In this document: piece after piece, positions 22,901 through 34,907 of the stretch
How the letters are laid out: each line of letters starts with the position of its first letter
Numbering within the stretch: position 1 is the stretch's first letter
Origin: Plutella xylostella
Taxonomy: Eukaryota > Arthropoda > Insecta > Lepidoptera > Plutellidae
Length of the DNA stretch: 64,000 nt
Assembly: GCF_932276165.1 (NCBI RefSeq)
Contig: NC_063998.1
Location: 10,304,501-10,368,500, forward strand
Reading direction: 5' to 3'
Made by a program: the position numbers and the translations under genes
The notes under the pieces: generated by a model
Database searches by the model: none
Told to the model about the DNA's origin: nothing
Seen by the model: only the letters and a program-made list of their open reading frames with translations

Positions 22901-23896
22901 CGGAACGTAGCACGTACGAGAGTAGGCGCTTTTGAGGTACCTAACTCTACAAAATAATTTGTTGTTATTTTGTCTTATTAGTAATGTTGAGTCCTTTACT
23001 ATATAAATCTCATCAATTGGATAAAATCTAGTCGATAAATTAAATGTAAATTTGAATGTTACAAATAAAAAGACAAACATTGCCACTAGCAAACGGCACT
23101 TAAAGAAGATTCATGAAATTGAATTCTGTTGCAATTCATGACACTCTACAATTATCTACAATCGTACTGACGTAAACTCTGCATACGTTAACAAATAGTA
23201 GGTAGATTCTCGTAACAGAAATAAGAACCGATACATATCGATACACTCATTTCCGCAATCGGATATAATTTATTCGTTCCAAAACACGGTTCAATAGTCA
23301 AATAAAAAGAATCGGTACGCTCGATTTAGAGCCTTACGAACAATTACTCGATACTCGAATATATTATACATTCTATCTGTCTTCTTGTCAGTCAACCACC
23401 GAACTTTGGGAGAAATTACAAGACGCTGATTGGCTCAATGAAACTAGATAAGAGCGATGATTGGCTGAGACAAATTGCTCTAAAACGGATGCAAATTCGA
23501 TCGCGTATGCTTAATGTCGCGTTAAAGTTAGACAATTTGCCTCATGTTTTCTAATTATACTTACCTACTGTTAAATTAAATAAAACTATGTAACATCACA
23601 ACCACATTTTGTATTAATGGTCACAACCTATTTTATTTTTTCCTTCTATTACAAAACATGCCAGTTACGACCCTCTTACGTAATATCTCCAATATCTATA
23701 AAAGATGGCTGGCTGAGTCCTTACTCTTTCCCTTATGTGAAACATGTACCGACATGATATTTGATATGTTCCACTGGGAGACATGTAATCTTTTTTGGAA
23801 ATACTTTATGTAATGTTAAACCATTTCTTTGAAATTATTTAATACTTAGGAATATTTATATTTTACATTTTAACGGATATTTGTCAAATTTTTAAC
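19986..23896. other. Long non-coding stretch, possible promoter patches
   Basis: No gene I can support. A GC-rich, CpG-rich block at 20390-20520 is followed by GATTGGTGGCGGGA and a good splice-donor sequence (AAAAG|GTGAGT near 20605), so a non-coding first exon is possible. A second patch at 21130-21240 has two GATTGG (CCAAT-type) boxes before an ATATAATGG element. A third GATTGGCT pair lies at 23430-23470. None leads to a recognisable coding exon. Confidence 0.3.
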
Positions 23897-24413
23897 CGAC
23901 TTCAAAAAAAGGAGGAGGTTCTCAATTCGTCGGGATATATATATTTTTTTAATATTTTTTTTTATGTATGTTCACCGATAACTCCGCCGTGTATGAACCG
24001 ATTTTGAAAATTCTTTTTTTGTTGTATTGGGTTAAGCTTCCAAGTGGTCCCATTTTTTTCAGAATTTTATCTCACCCCTAAGGGTGGGTAAAGGGGTAAA
24101 AACAGGGTATGAATTTCCATTTTGGACACATATTAACCGATTCTAATGAAATTAAGAACGTAAATATAGTTCTTATAACAATAAAATATGATGGTGACCT
24201 TGAGCTGATCTGATGATGGAAACGGAAGGCAGTCAAGGGAACTCCTCAACGGTATATAGCAACTACCTCGTGTTTAGGCTTGAATGATTCGTATTGATTA
24301 GTAGGACTTTTTGGTATCATTTGCATCTTACTTTTGATTAAAAATTATTGCAAATAAACTAAAAACTATAAAATAAAATAATAATTTAAAAAAATAAAAA
24401 ACCGACTTCAAAA
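23897..24413. repeat. Dispersed lepidopteran repeat starting AACCGACTTCAAAAAA
   Basis: AACCGACTTCAAAAAA appears at the left edge and again, in direct orientation, at about 24401-24415. The GGAGGAGGTTCTCAATTCGTC segment that follows is a sequence I know to be widespread in moth and butterfly genomes. Class is uncertain. Non-coding. Confidence 0.55.
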
Positions 24414-24474
24414 AACCACTAAAATGTAAGTAATAATTTAAGGTTTACACAAATTATATGTGACAGTACAAATA

Positions 24475-24575
24475 TACCTAAGCAGGAACTGTTCTTTTTT
24501 GAAGTTGGTGCCATATTTCTTCAGATTACTTTGTCACTGCACCAACATCAAAAAAGAACAGTTCCTGCTTAGGTA
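24475..24575. repeat. Near-perfect 101-bp hairpin
   Basis: 37-bp arms (24475-24511 and 24539-24575) pair with one mismatch around a 27-nt loop. They begin TACCTAAGCAGGAACTGTTC. Likely a very small MITE (TA edges); a transcript would fold like a small-RNA precursor. Confidence 0.8.
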
Positions 24576-25134
24576 TTTTTATATTATAAATAAGTACCTA
24601 TTAGATTACTGAACTGAATTGTCAAGTATTAAGTATACCTATAGAACAACTTTTTAGTATCGGAATTATCTGCCACAACTTACAATCATTAGGTATAGAC
24701 TGACAAGAATCATCTCTTAATTACCAATCTCTAGTCGATACCAATCTCTTAATAATAGAGTGAAAGTTTAAGTCTCCATACAGGAGGCACTTAACGTCGT
24801 CTTATATGAAAGGTCCATCAAAGTATGTAGTTGTGGCATTAGGCCGCACACACGAGAACTAAACGACGTGTCTGCGAAAGCCGCAGACAACTAGCGACTG
24901 GTCTTTCTATTTTATTTATTTATTTTATTTTATTTTTGTAGGAAAACTTAAATAAAAAAAATAAAAAAAATAAACTATATAACAAGAATACATTAATTAA
25001 GACTAAGTATAAAATACGTTTAACAAGTTTCCACCTATATGATAAAGAAATAAGCATAGGCAAAGGCAAAATGGAGTGTACTCCAACTAATTATTACTTA
25101 CTAATAGAAAACTTGCAACAAAACTACAACTAAC
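24576..25134. other. Intergenic, AT-rich
   Basis: No gene. TTTA/TTTTA-rich tract at about 24905-24940. Confidence 0.5.
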
Positions 25135-25209
25135 TATACCTAATTAATATTGAAATCTTAGATATATATATATATATATATATATATATCTAAGATTTCA
25201 ATATTAATT

Positions 25210-25246
<37 letters not shown>
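25135..25246. repeat. Perfect 82-bp AT palindrome plus (TA)n
   Basis: 25135-25216 is an exact palindrome with arms TATACCTAATTAATATTGAA... and a (TA)n centre. The right arm runs on into another TA run to about 25246. A potential cruciform and a likely site of replication slippage. Confidence 0.85.
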
Positions 25247-25248
<2 letters not shown>

Positions 25249-26600
25249 GAAACTTAACTACTTATACAATACAATAATACTTATTATAGAATAGAATCGA
25301 AATAATCCTGAACTAGCCTATTGCATGCGGTACGCACCAGAAGAATGAATTTTGACAATAATTAGTAGAAACGAGGGGTATGTAAAAAAGGGAGGGATTG
25401 CGCATGAGCTTTCTTCGAGAAACTATCCCAAAATTGCAGCTAGGAGATTAAAAAAATATAGCACTTTGGTTCAATCTGTTTAGTCATGCATCAGTCAGTA
25501 TAACGTCTTTTATTTTCTCTTTTACCGAAGAAAAAGTCATCGCAGTACATTTTACCGTTAGGTTAGGATGTTTTTCATATTTAATTACCTAGTAAGTATA
25601 GCATTGTTTCTTCGTCTTCGGTAGCTCCCACCGCAGCAATTCGTTATTCTTTTTAAAATTGTTATCTTTTTTTTAAAACCGTCATTTAGTACATTATGAT
25701 CTGTTTCACCATCCCACTGTCCCATGACCTTTGTATAAAACAAAATAGTATATTTTGTCGTAGTCTGTCTTGCCGTGCATTCCTGAAGTGGGAGAATTTG
25801 GGGAGGTTACTAGGTTAAATAGTTGTGGTACCGCCCGAACCCTTCATTTCACGATACTCAACGCTAGGGTTGCCAAAACACGAGGCAGGTAATTACAATT
25901 TTATTTTTAAAAAAAAGGTTAGGTATATGGTGATCGACCGAATGGTGTAGTGGTTACTGATTGCTATGCAGAAGCTTTGATCCGGGCCACGGCCGGGGCA
26001 AATATTTGTTTGAAGATAGATATTTGTACTCGGGTCTTCGATGTTAAATACTCAATGTCGATACGTTTTTTTTTTTTAAATAGGTCATTTTTACAGGAAT
26101 ACCTACAAATATTACTTAAGTTATTTAAATGATGGTATAAGAATTGGGCAAATAAAATAATCTTAATATTTTTTTTAAATCCCTAAGTCTTCTGCTGATA
26201 TTTTCTGCATATTTTCTAGCATAGTACATAAATTAAAATTCGGTTCGACATCCCTACTTGGTTAGTTGGGTTGAGGCTATTTAGGGCACCAAAGTTGGAC
26301 CAACGGTACCTTATTCATGTTCTGCCAATTTAAGGGCACCAGAGCAGAATGCTAATGATATATACCATACCAAAGTTCAGAGTTCTGACGAGAACATATA
26401 ATACATTAACATATTAAAGGACGATTTTGAAATATTTTAGTAACAGTATCGTAACCCATCATTATTTAAAATCCAATACATCAGGAATCAAAAATCAAAT
26501 AAAAAAATTATTCATTCCATAACTTCTTAGCCCCAATTTCTCCATAGTCGGTTATCTAACCGACCAGGGATTGGTTCATCAATTATACGTCATCTCCATA
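25247..26600. other. Intergenic, no gene seen
   Basis: No supportable ORF. AT-rich with scattered homopolymer runs. Confidence 0.4.
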
Positions 26601-26957
26601 GGGGCCGTCCATTAATCACGTGAGGCTCAAAGGGGGGGGGGAGGGGGTACTGAAAACCTCACGAAACATCACGAGAGGGGAGGAGGGGGTTCTCGTTAGA
26701 CATCACGTGTATTAATTTTTTGTCAAAAATTAGGTATTTCTAAACCGATATTTTGGACGGCGCAAAAATTTTAACGATTTGTAGTATGACCTATATTTTT
26801 TCTAGTCAAAAATTGCCTTTACATAGACTTCCAAAAAAATACACGTGATCCAGGGGGGGGAGGGGGGGTTGGTCCCAAACCTCACCAAATATCACCAGGG
26901 GGGAGGGGGGGGTCAAAAAATGAGAAAAACGACCTCACGTGATTAATGGACGGCCCC
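26601..26957. mobile_element. 357-bp MITE with G-runs
   Basis: Inverted ends GGGGCCGTCCATTAATCACG(TGAGG) at the left and the exact complement at 26930-26957, with ATA flanking both sides. Inside are four G-rich runs (up to 10 Gs). A MITE of this terminal sequence is common in insects, from general knowledge. No ORF. Confidence 0.82.
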
Positions 26958-27402
26958 ATAAATAAAATTCATGACAAATCTGTCAAAAGTTAACTACTAC
27001 TCCCTGGTTTTGCCCTAACAGAGAATGGTGAAAATGGCACTTAGTCTAATAAAATCTTTCATGATCGGTACGTTAAATACTACAAGATAGAGACGTGGTT
27101 AGCACAGCAGTGCTCCAAAACTAAGTTTTCCCAAAACCCAGGTGATGCGTCACCCAGATGAAGCACCACTTTAATGTACCAACAAAGCAGTTTCCAGACA
27201 CTCCCAGATCCAACAGCACAATAATTTAACTGGGGGAAGGATACAGTAAATTTCGTCTTTAATGGGGCTGCTAAATCTTTTAATTTATGTACTTACCTCT
27301 ACGTAATGTTATACGTTTCCTGGTGTCTCAGTTAGTACGATATACAAGATTCAAAGTTTAAGATGTTAGTATATACTCGTATATACATAGATGGATTACA
27401 TA

Positions 27403-27448
27403 TGTGGATAATCCACGTAAAAAATGTTTTTTACGTGGATTATCCACA
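27403..27448. repeat. Perfect 46-bp palindrome
   Basis: TGTGGATAATCCACGTAAAA, continuing AA, is followed at once by its exact inverse. The arm is itself partly palindromic (GTGGATAATCCAC). Confidence 0.75.
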
Positions 27449-27611
27449 AAATATGTTTTTTATACTAGGTGACTAATTTCACCCGAATAATTTGATAAAA
27501 AATAGGTATACAATATTAATATATTAAAAAATTTACTGGAAATATATAAAATATACCATTGACCTAAAACTTGTTAGGAGTTCTCGAAGTAAGTACATAG
27601 GTACTTTGTTT

Positions 27612-27845
27612 TCACGGTCCAAAAATTTCAATTTGTAAGATGCAAACTTTTGTAATATAATAGTCTGTTTTTAAGTTGGGCATCTTTAGGAGAAAATTTT
27701 CGGGAACAGGTGCCTCTTCTATAAAAGGACCCAAATTTAAAGAAATATTCTCGGGAAGTTTAACATCTCCGTTTATTAAAACTGTGCACTCGAATGGACT
27801 GCTCTCTCCCGTTTCATTAAATTGAATATGATGTTTCATATTCAT
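27612..27845 (-). CDS. Small hypothetical ORF or orphan exon
   Basis: 77 codons from ATG at 27845, with a second ATG at 27839. It reads like a soluble polar protein (FNETGESSPFECTVLINGDV, PENISLNLGPFIEEAPVPEN) with balanced composition, unlike most chance ORFs nearby. No domain recognised, no signal peptide or membrane segment. No promoter or splice partner is evident, so it could equally be a decayed gene fragment. Confidence 0.25.
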   Translation of the reverse strand: MNMKHHIQFNETGESSPFECTVLINGDVKLPENISLNLGPFIEEAPVPENFLLKMPNLKTDYYITKVCILQIEIFGP

Positions 27846-27937
27846 TCATAATTGGAAATTAGTTACCTATATAAAAAAAATATATTTGCTGTAATGAAAA
27901 TCACAAGCACCACATTGTAACAATATTCGACATATAC

Positions 27938-28176
27938 ATCACATTCCACGGGGAAAGACATCTGACATAAACCTTATTACATTCGAATAATTTGTTTAAT
28001 GGTGGTAGAGTAATATTATGAATTTTGAAAAGTAATTGTAAAATTCTACGTCAAAAAAATAAACGATTTCATTTCATTTCAATAAACGATTTCATTTCAT
28101 TTCAATAAACGATTTCATTTCATTTCATAAGGGTAGTTTTTGTTTATATCAGTTGTCTTTCCCCGTAGAATGCGAT
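27938..28176. mobile_element. Foldback element carrying a 23-bp tandem repeat
   Basis: Inverted ends near ATTC(C/T)ACGGGGAAAGACA at 27941 and 28173. Inside, AATAAACGATTTCATTTCAT(TTC) is repeated three times exactly at 28058-28080, 28081-28103 and 28104-28126. Non-coding. Confidence 0.75.
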
Positions 28177-28220
28177 ATAGCGGCTGGCGCTAATTTGACT
28201 AGCTCTGTATAGCTCTATCT

Positions 28221-28373
28221 TAACCCCCTTATTCATAGAGAAGTTACAAAACGTTTTAACTAATAAACTGTTTTGTCCCTCTCCAACAAAGAACAATTTG
28301 TTCTTTGACAGAGAGGGACAAAACAGTTTATTAGTTAAAACGTATTGTAACTTTTCTATGAATAAGGGGGTTA
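28221..28373. mobile_element. 153-bp long-arm foldback MITE
   Basis: Arms of about 72 bp with few mismatches. Ends are TAACCCCCTTATTCATAGA / TCTATGAATAAGGGGGTTA. TA at the edges. Only a few unpaired bases in the centre. No ORF. Confidence 0.85.
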
Positions 28374-29931
28374 GTGTTTGTCGCCGACACGGTATATAAG
28401 AAGAAGACTATCGCCGCTATCATTTGGCAAATGTTGATAACGAAAGATTTATAATTTAAATTGCATATTTATTAATAGTAAAATAATTAAATGAATTTAT
28501 TCCTAACATAATGCATGCTTTATTCACCTATAATTGAAGATGCATTTATCGTCAGACTTAATTTAATTTGATTTAGCATGTGATTAATGTTATCTTTGTT
28601 GGTGAATCAAATAAATAAATAAAGCATTTTCTTGTGTTATAATTTTCAGAGGCAACTTTATCCAATCATCCAAAACAGACGAGAGTCCCAAATAATTCCA
28701 GCTGAAACGTAATGGCTCCCACCCGCGATCTTTCACGGAATATCTCTCGTTAATCAAAAGCATTGGCGATATTTTTACGATTCATTTTAGTGTTCTTTAC
28801 GTAATTGGAAACCGATGTTTACGGGCCGCCGGTCCAGGTGCAGGGTTCCGTAGGAATGCTGGAATATACAATAAATAAACAGAATGGTATTTTATCAGTA
28901 CTCAACCGTGACGTAATACATACATAAACTGACGATTATAATGGCCAAAGTGGTAGTTAGAGGTAACTGAAAAGCGAGTCACCCGCTTTTCCGTGATAAG
29001 TCGAAAGCCGTATTGCCATGTTGGAATGAGTACAATGAACTTTTTAGGAAAGTTATATTGACCTGGCTTCCGGTGAATCACTGATAAAACTCCATCCTGT
29101 ACACAGGTATGTGCAATAAAAAATTAATCCGAGAAAGGGTCAATAAAATTGGGTTTTATATTTTATGTTCGTTACTTTGTTGAGGCCGTTACCTGGTAAA
29201 AACACCCGTACTTATTACAGAAAGGGTTGTGAAAATAATTAATACTTTTATTTTAATTTGATATCAATTATACAGGAAGGAATGAAGTCTGTGCTCATTC
29301 ATTAAAAAAAACAATTATAAAGTATATATTTACATACCTAAATGTTCATTCGAGAGGTTTTCATGGCATCATTTCAGGCCATCAGATAGACTTTGCTTGG
29401 TAATATATAATGTTCTCAATCTTTAGAAAACTGTGTAAGAAACCATCGTGATGCAAGATCTGATTTTGGACCTCACAAGGTCGAGGGTGGGAAATTAGCT
29501 TGAGAAGTCACATTTTTTCAGCAAAGAGCCTATTCAGCGGAAACCCCTCGAAAGAGTGATGTGGCGGTGAAGTAATAAATCATTATTGGCACAGCAGTTG
29601 ACTTGTTTCCGCCCTCGCTTTCGCTTTCCCTTTCGTCCGCCAAAGTAAGGCTGCGACTCCAGTTGGCAAATAGTTTTCCGTGGACTCAGTTACATATTCC
29701 GCTAACTGTAATCACTACCCGGCAAACTAAACGTTTGTTTTAGCCACCGAACGAAAAAGAGGGCTGTTTTAAGATTCAAAATGCTGTGTATCAAACGGCT
29801 GAACTGATTTTCGTTTCGTTTTTTACGGTGTAATCTAATGTTACTTACTTAAAACTGAGATAGTCGGCGCGCGTAATGCTTAAAAATTGCGTGAGCGCAA
29901 CACTTATCAAGTTGTGTACACTCTTGTGAAG
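28374..29931. other. Intergenic, no gene seen
   Basis: No credible ORF or repeat structure beyond AT-rich sequence. Confidence 0.4.
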
Positions 29932-30013
29932 TACAGTCACGTGGAATGAAAAAGTTCCACCTGCCATTGTCCTTCCATATGTTACTGAAACTTTTTCATT
30001 GCTCGTGAGTGTA
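29932..30013. mobile_element. Deletion derivative of TA-flanked MITE
   Basis: Starts TACAGTCACGTGGAATGAAA and ends CTTTTTCATTGCTCGTGAGTGTA, the same inverted ends as the 245-bp element at 55542-55786 but only 82 bp long. Confidence 0.65.
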
Positions 30014-30943
30014 TATTGAGTGTATACTGACAAGCCGATAATTTCAGTCAACGGCAAACTGTTTGCCTTGAGCCACAGCCTAGCAGAATCATACTGAACC
30101 GATCCGCAGAACCGCTAAGAAATAACCGTAACACTTCCTCAAACAACTTATCGGGATCTTCGATTTTAATTAATAAACTTTCCAACCGATTTCCTACTTC
30201 GAGAGGAAAATTAAATTTTGATCAAATTCAGCCGGATTGCTTACTTACAGTTTCCTTACTACTGATTAAACTTGCTATGACATTGTGTATCTTTTGTGAT
30301 TTACTGCAAAGCAGACAAGAAATGTCCGTAATTTGGGGAAAATATTTAGGTAAAATAAACATATATTATTTTTAACCTGTGCCTAAATCCTGTTTTTTCT
30401 GTCTGCTGCTATAATTTTCTTTAATTTTAATTCTTACACGTTTAACAAGTCATAATAATTTTTTATTAAAAGAACAGTAATAGTATGATCATACTTACAA
30501 CAATAAAACTCATAGGAATTAGAAAACCTCCTCCTTAACGTAATAAAACACCCTAGTTGGAAGTTTAGTTTAGCAAACATTTTGGTAAAAATATCAATTT
30601 CTTACTTACTCATGAAAAAAATACCTTGCTTCAATGTTACCTTACTTGTATTTACCAGAATTTCCCGGCCAACGGGAGATTTGGGGCAAGGAGGATCAAA
30701 TTAAAACCGAGTTAAACTTTTTGGTGTTGTATTGTGTAGAATGCTGTGGTGTTGGCTTCGTTCGCCCTGGGGTGGTCCCAGATGAATTGGAATACCCACG
30801 GGGAATCGTTCATTAGGCGTAATTTGAAACACTGAGCTTAGAGTTTATTTATTAATCTCATACTTCTGAAAGATTAACTGACGTATCGATCTATTGGCGG
30901 GACAATCGACTGTTGATGAGCCGCTCAGAATCAGTCAATTTAG
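30014..30943. other. Intergenic, no gene seen
   Basis: No recognisable gene. A 60-codon ORF at 30634-30816 has no domain. Confidence 0.4.
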
Positions 30944-30945
30944 TA

Positions 30946-33604
30946 GGGCAAAACACCCAGTAACTGACCATGTGCCAGTAACTGACCACCTTCCTCTTCA
31001 ACTCCAATAAATAAGAAATATAGCCAAGCAGGGCCATCTAGTGAACATCCAGTCTATTTTGTGGTTCATTGAGAGCATTACTGATACAAAAGATTTTGCC
31101 AGCCGTCAACAGATGGATAGTGAGCGATCGAAAAAGTTCAGTTGGCGCGCGAACCGAGTAAATTGCAGTTGTGACTAACGTATTTGTTAAGGTAAGTGAA
31201 TTTTTTGATCGTAAAATTTACCATGAAAAAAATTGAAATCATTGAAAGAAAAAATTGTACCATATAGATTTAATTATAAAGATTACGTTTTTGATAAGAT
31301 TCAGCTTGTTATTTCCCGTTTGATTGTTTTTAATGGGGTGGACAGTAACTGGACGACAAAACAGCGATTTTCCAATAACTGACCACCTATGTCGGTTATT
31401 GGGATTTTTGGTTGAAGCTGAATTTAGGCAAAATAAGAACGTAATATTAAAGCTCATATGTGCCATTTTCTTTTGTCAAAATATGAGCATTCTATCTTCA
31501 CTCCTTCCATTTACTGACATAGGTGGTCAGTTATTGGGTAAATTGGTGGTCAGTTACTGGTATTATTATATATGATATATTTTTACAGCTTTCAGCGATA
31601 TGAAGAAGCGCCAAGATAGCAAAAAAAGTATAGAAAAGGCAATTCCACTTGTCTGAGACAAACTAGGATCAACAAGACATTCCAAAATAATTCAGGGTGA
31701 CATGCAAGCACCTTTTAAAATATAGAGAATTCAAACACTAAGTCCAAGTTTGTTCCAGATTCGGTATTAGCTGATGAGAGAGATAAAAACGCTAGTGGAG
31801 CATACTATCAGCCTAGGATAATGTGGATTCTCCAGGATAAAGACAGATGTCACCATTTTTCCTTAAAGATAATCCTTGGAGCAGTCCCTTCAAGAATGCA
31901 AGACCAGGAGACAAATGGCTTTCACCATCTCACTCTATGAAAAGATACTCAAATGCTATCTTCAGAACAGCTGAAGGCGTACCTAACCAATGCCAGCGCT
32001 TGTAAACCAGATGAAATTGGTTCCCCGAGCACAAAAGCACTTGGCGAACAAGACCTCAATGACGCTATTAATGACCCAACCCGAATATACGTTACCGACG
32101 AAACGCGCCTCCACATTTTTCCAAAGATAGGCAAAGCCACTTCAGCAAAATAGGAAAAAGAAAGCATCACTACAATGCTAGCACCCTCAGCCGGTGCACC
32201 AACACGCCCTTCAATGGCATTATGAACGGCCAGCAGATTTCAAACAGAACGGTAAAATTGGCACACAAGAAATGGGGCATTCTTCTATAAGTTGTTACCA
32301 CGACCAACACCCCAGCCATTTGGAACCGATACCACAACTATCCGGAATCCACTGGCAACGCTATACTATCATTGGCAGACACATTAGTCCAGCAGCGGAA
32401 AATGCAGAAAGTACAGCGATGTTCTGCTTCAGTGACGCCTCTTCAACGAGGCAAAGATTCCCTGTCCCCCTTGCAGAAATGACTACTCCTGTCTTTGGCC
32501 AAATACTTTCCTACGAAAGCACGTTTCAACAGCATCCTAAATATTCCAGTTGAATCCTCAACAAAGTCATTGAAATCCCGTTCGTCAAGGCATCCATCTT
32601 TGTATCCTGAAAAACTAACCCCCAATATCTGATTCGGTCATAATTACAATGGCTAGCCTCAATGACTCTTTTAGCCGCACTGAAAGTCTCTGGGTGGGGT
32701 TTCAGCAATAATGAATACCATATGTCTCTGGTCCTACATCCTTGAAAGGACCAGCGGGGAAAAGGCCTACTTTTCCGGCGGGGAATTTATGTTTTCCCAG
32801 GCCGACAATACAATCCGCCACGATTCCTCCTCCTCATCAGTTGATACCGAATATGGAAAAGACCGGCTTTAGCGCTTGGATTTGCTACTTTATATTTAAG
32901 AAAATGCTCGTTTCTGGCACCATGAATGCTTCATGGGCCTGTCCACTGATCCTGGCTTGTTCCGGACAAACAAAATCGCCCTTTCTGTGACTTATCTGAA
33001 GGTACTACATTGGGGCCACTTAATCTCCCTGAAAGCTGTAAATTTAAAATGCGTGTTCACTATGTGCATGTGTGTTTATTCCTTTGTTTTTAGTATTTAA
33101 CAAAAATTCATAAACTTGTGTTTTTAATAAATAAATGGTTGATTATTATGATAAGATATCATTTAAATTATGCATTAATCTGATTAATTAATTTAATGCA
33201 CTTTTCAGTTAAGAAACCTTGAGCAAAAGTGATGTGTCACACATTAAAAGAGACCAGAGGATCAGTACTATTACATGAAGTAATCAAATAAATAAATAAT
33301 AATAAGTTTTAATCATAATTCCATTTTTAAACCATTTTAAATCGGTGGTCAGTTACTGGCATCGAGTGTGGTCAGTTACTAGATTTTAGTGGTCAGTTAC
33401 TGGGAAAATCACTACTTTTTGTTTGTAAAAATATATAAAAAAATGAGTAACTTCTACATGTTTGCTATTTACTCAGGAATGTAGCTCTGTTATTCTAGTT
33501 TCTAAAACAAAAATCGGATTTAATAAGCGATAAGAATTGAGCCCGCTACAGATAAATTACTGGAACAACTCCCTTAAGGTGGTCAGTTACTGGGTGTTTT
33601 GCCC
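30946..33604 (+). mobile_element. Decayed pogo/jerky-like DNA transposon
   Basis: The ends GGGCAAAACACCCAGTAACT(GACCA) at 30946 and the exact inverted copy ending at 33604 are each followed by TA (30944-30945, 33605-33606), a Tc1/mariner-superfamily target. Subterminal copies of GGTCAGTTACTG and its inverse occur near 30961, 30975, 31372, 31526, 31550, 33353, 33376, 33395 and 33580. A possible 5' exon ends at a GTAAGT donor near 31191. The interior contains transposase remnants. Confidence 0.82.
31600..32153 (+). pseudogene. Pogo/jerky-type transposase remnant (DDE_1)
   Basis: Follows a TTTTTACAG splice-acceptor-like sequence; ATG at 31600 opens a basic N-terminus (MKKRQDSKKSIEKA). The frame is then broken by several stops and shifts. 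Recognisable pieces are NARPGDKWL, FRTAEGVPN (the RT-EA region of jerky-type proteins) and DPTRIYVTDETRLHIFPKIG, which aligns with the first catalytic Asp block of DDE_1 transposases. Beyond about 32153 homology becomes uncertain up to about 33000. Inactive. Confidence 0.7.
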
Positions 33605-33608
33605 TACT

Positions 33609-34907
33609 TATCTGAGATAAAAAAAACAGACTTTACATTCTCATGTCACAAACAGTAGTGGGACATGTTCTAGGTTCAAGGTCAAAGTTGTAGACAGAAT
33701 TAACATAGTAAATCTTTGGAGCGTACAAAAACCTACGACTAGGTTAAGAAATCCGACCAAATTTCATCTCCGCTACAATTCATGTGTATGTGTAGTTCAT
33801 TCCAACTTTCCCTATTCGTAGCAATCGCGCTCGTATATAAAATGCAAATAACACCCGAATAGGATCGTCTGTTTGTGTATTTGTATAAATATATTTGTTT
33901 GTACATCCCTCGTGAGCTGAGCGGGGCTTTTACGAATATACCGATCAGTTTTGCGATACTTTTCTAAATAGATTTGCTATTTTTAATCCCCAATCTAAAA
34001 ATATAGGAAAAAAATAATGGTGTATCAATGTGTTTGTCTGTCTAAACCTGTCCTAAGTGACAGTTGCTATTTCAATGAATATTTCTTCCAGTTCATTTAC
34101 TTACAGCATTTAATATTGCAGAAAATACCTACTAATTATCGCTTAATACTGTTGATGAATTAGAAAGAAAACGGCGTCGACCCCGGGGGGGTTACTATTG
34201 AAATCAAAAAACGAACGATCGAGAGTTTTTACGTACTTAGGTAATAGACGCGTTTAATGCAACGATATGGACTTCGTTTGTCCTTAACTTCGAAGGCCTG
34301 CTCTTCACACGACTCTATCTTATTGTATTAACCGTACCGATTGCATGGCAGTTGTCATTCGTTTGATTTCTGTAGTGACCCCCCAGCCTTTATAGGGTGC
34401 GCTTCTCGAAGCGTAATAATTACTCGCCGAGTTTATTCATGACCTCTGAATTATGTATTACTAATAACTGTGATGTTTCCGCGACAAATGTGTTTTCAGG
34501 GCAAATGTTTAAGGGTAAATAGTAGTGTGTTACAGGTCTACTACATACGCCTCAGAGCATTGTTGGTAGACGCTACTGTTTGACGGAGTGAGTCTGTAGA
34601 TCTATCCTGGTTATTTTATCAACACTGAAATCAATTTTACTTTTTAAATGATATCTCTATCTCTAGTCTAAAATCTATTTATATAATATAACAATTAAAA
34701 TTTTGAAAGTTCTCGCATAGAAATGTGTTGATTACTATAGCAGTGTTAATAGCTTGATTTCCTACAAAGTAGAAAGGATTATGAAGGGAAGTGTTCTATC
34801 AAAAGTAGCGAGACCACGCATAATACTACAATTGAAAGTGACCAAATGGGAGTTGTATCATAAGGTAGTGTTAGAATTATTGCCACCGTATTTTGAACTG
34901 TATGCTT
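33609..34907. other. Intergenic, old repeat traces
   Basis: No gene. 34290-34400 resembles 15940-16040 (shared ACGACTCTATCT and downstream AGTGACCC), suggesting an old dispersed repeat. Confidence 0.35.

Noticed and set aside
28058..28126. CRISPR-like array
   Set aside because: Three 23-bp units are contiguous with no spacers, in a eukaryotic foldback element.
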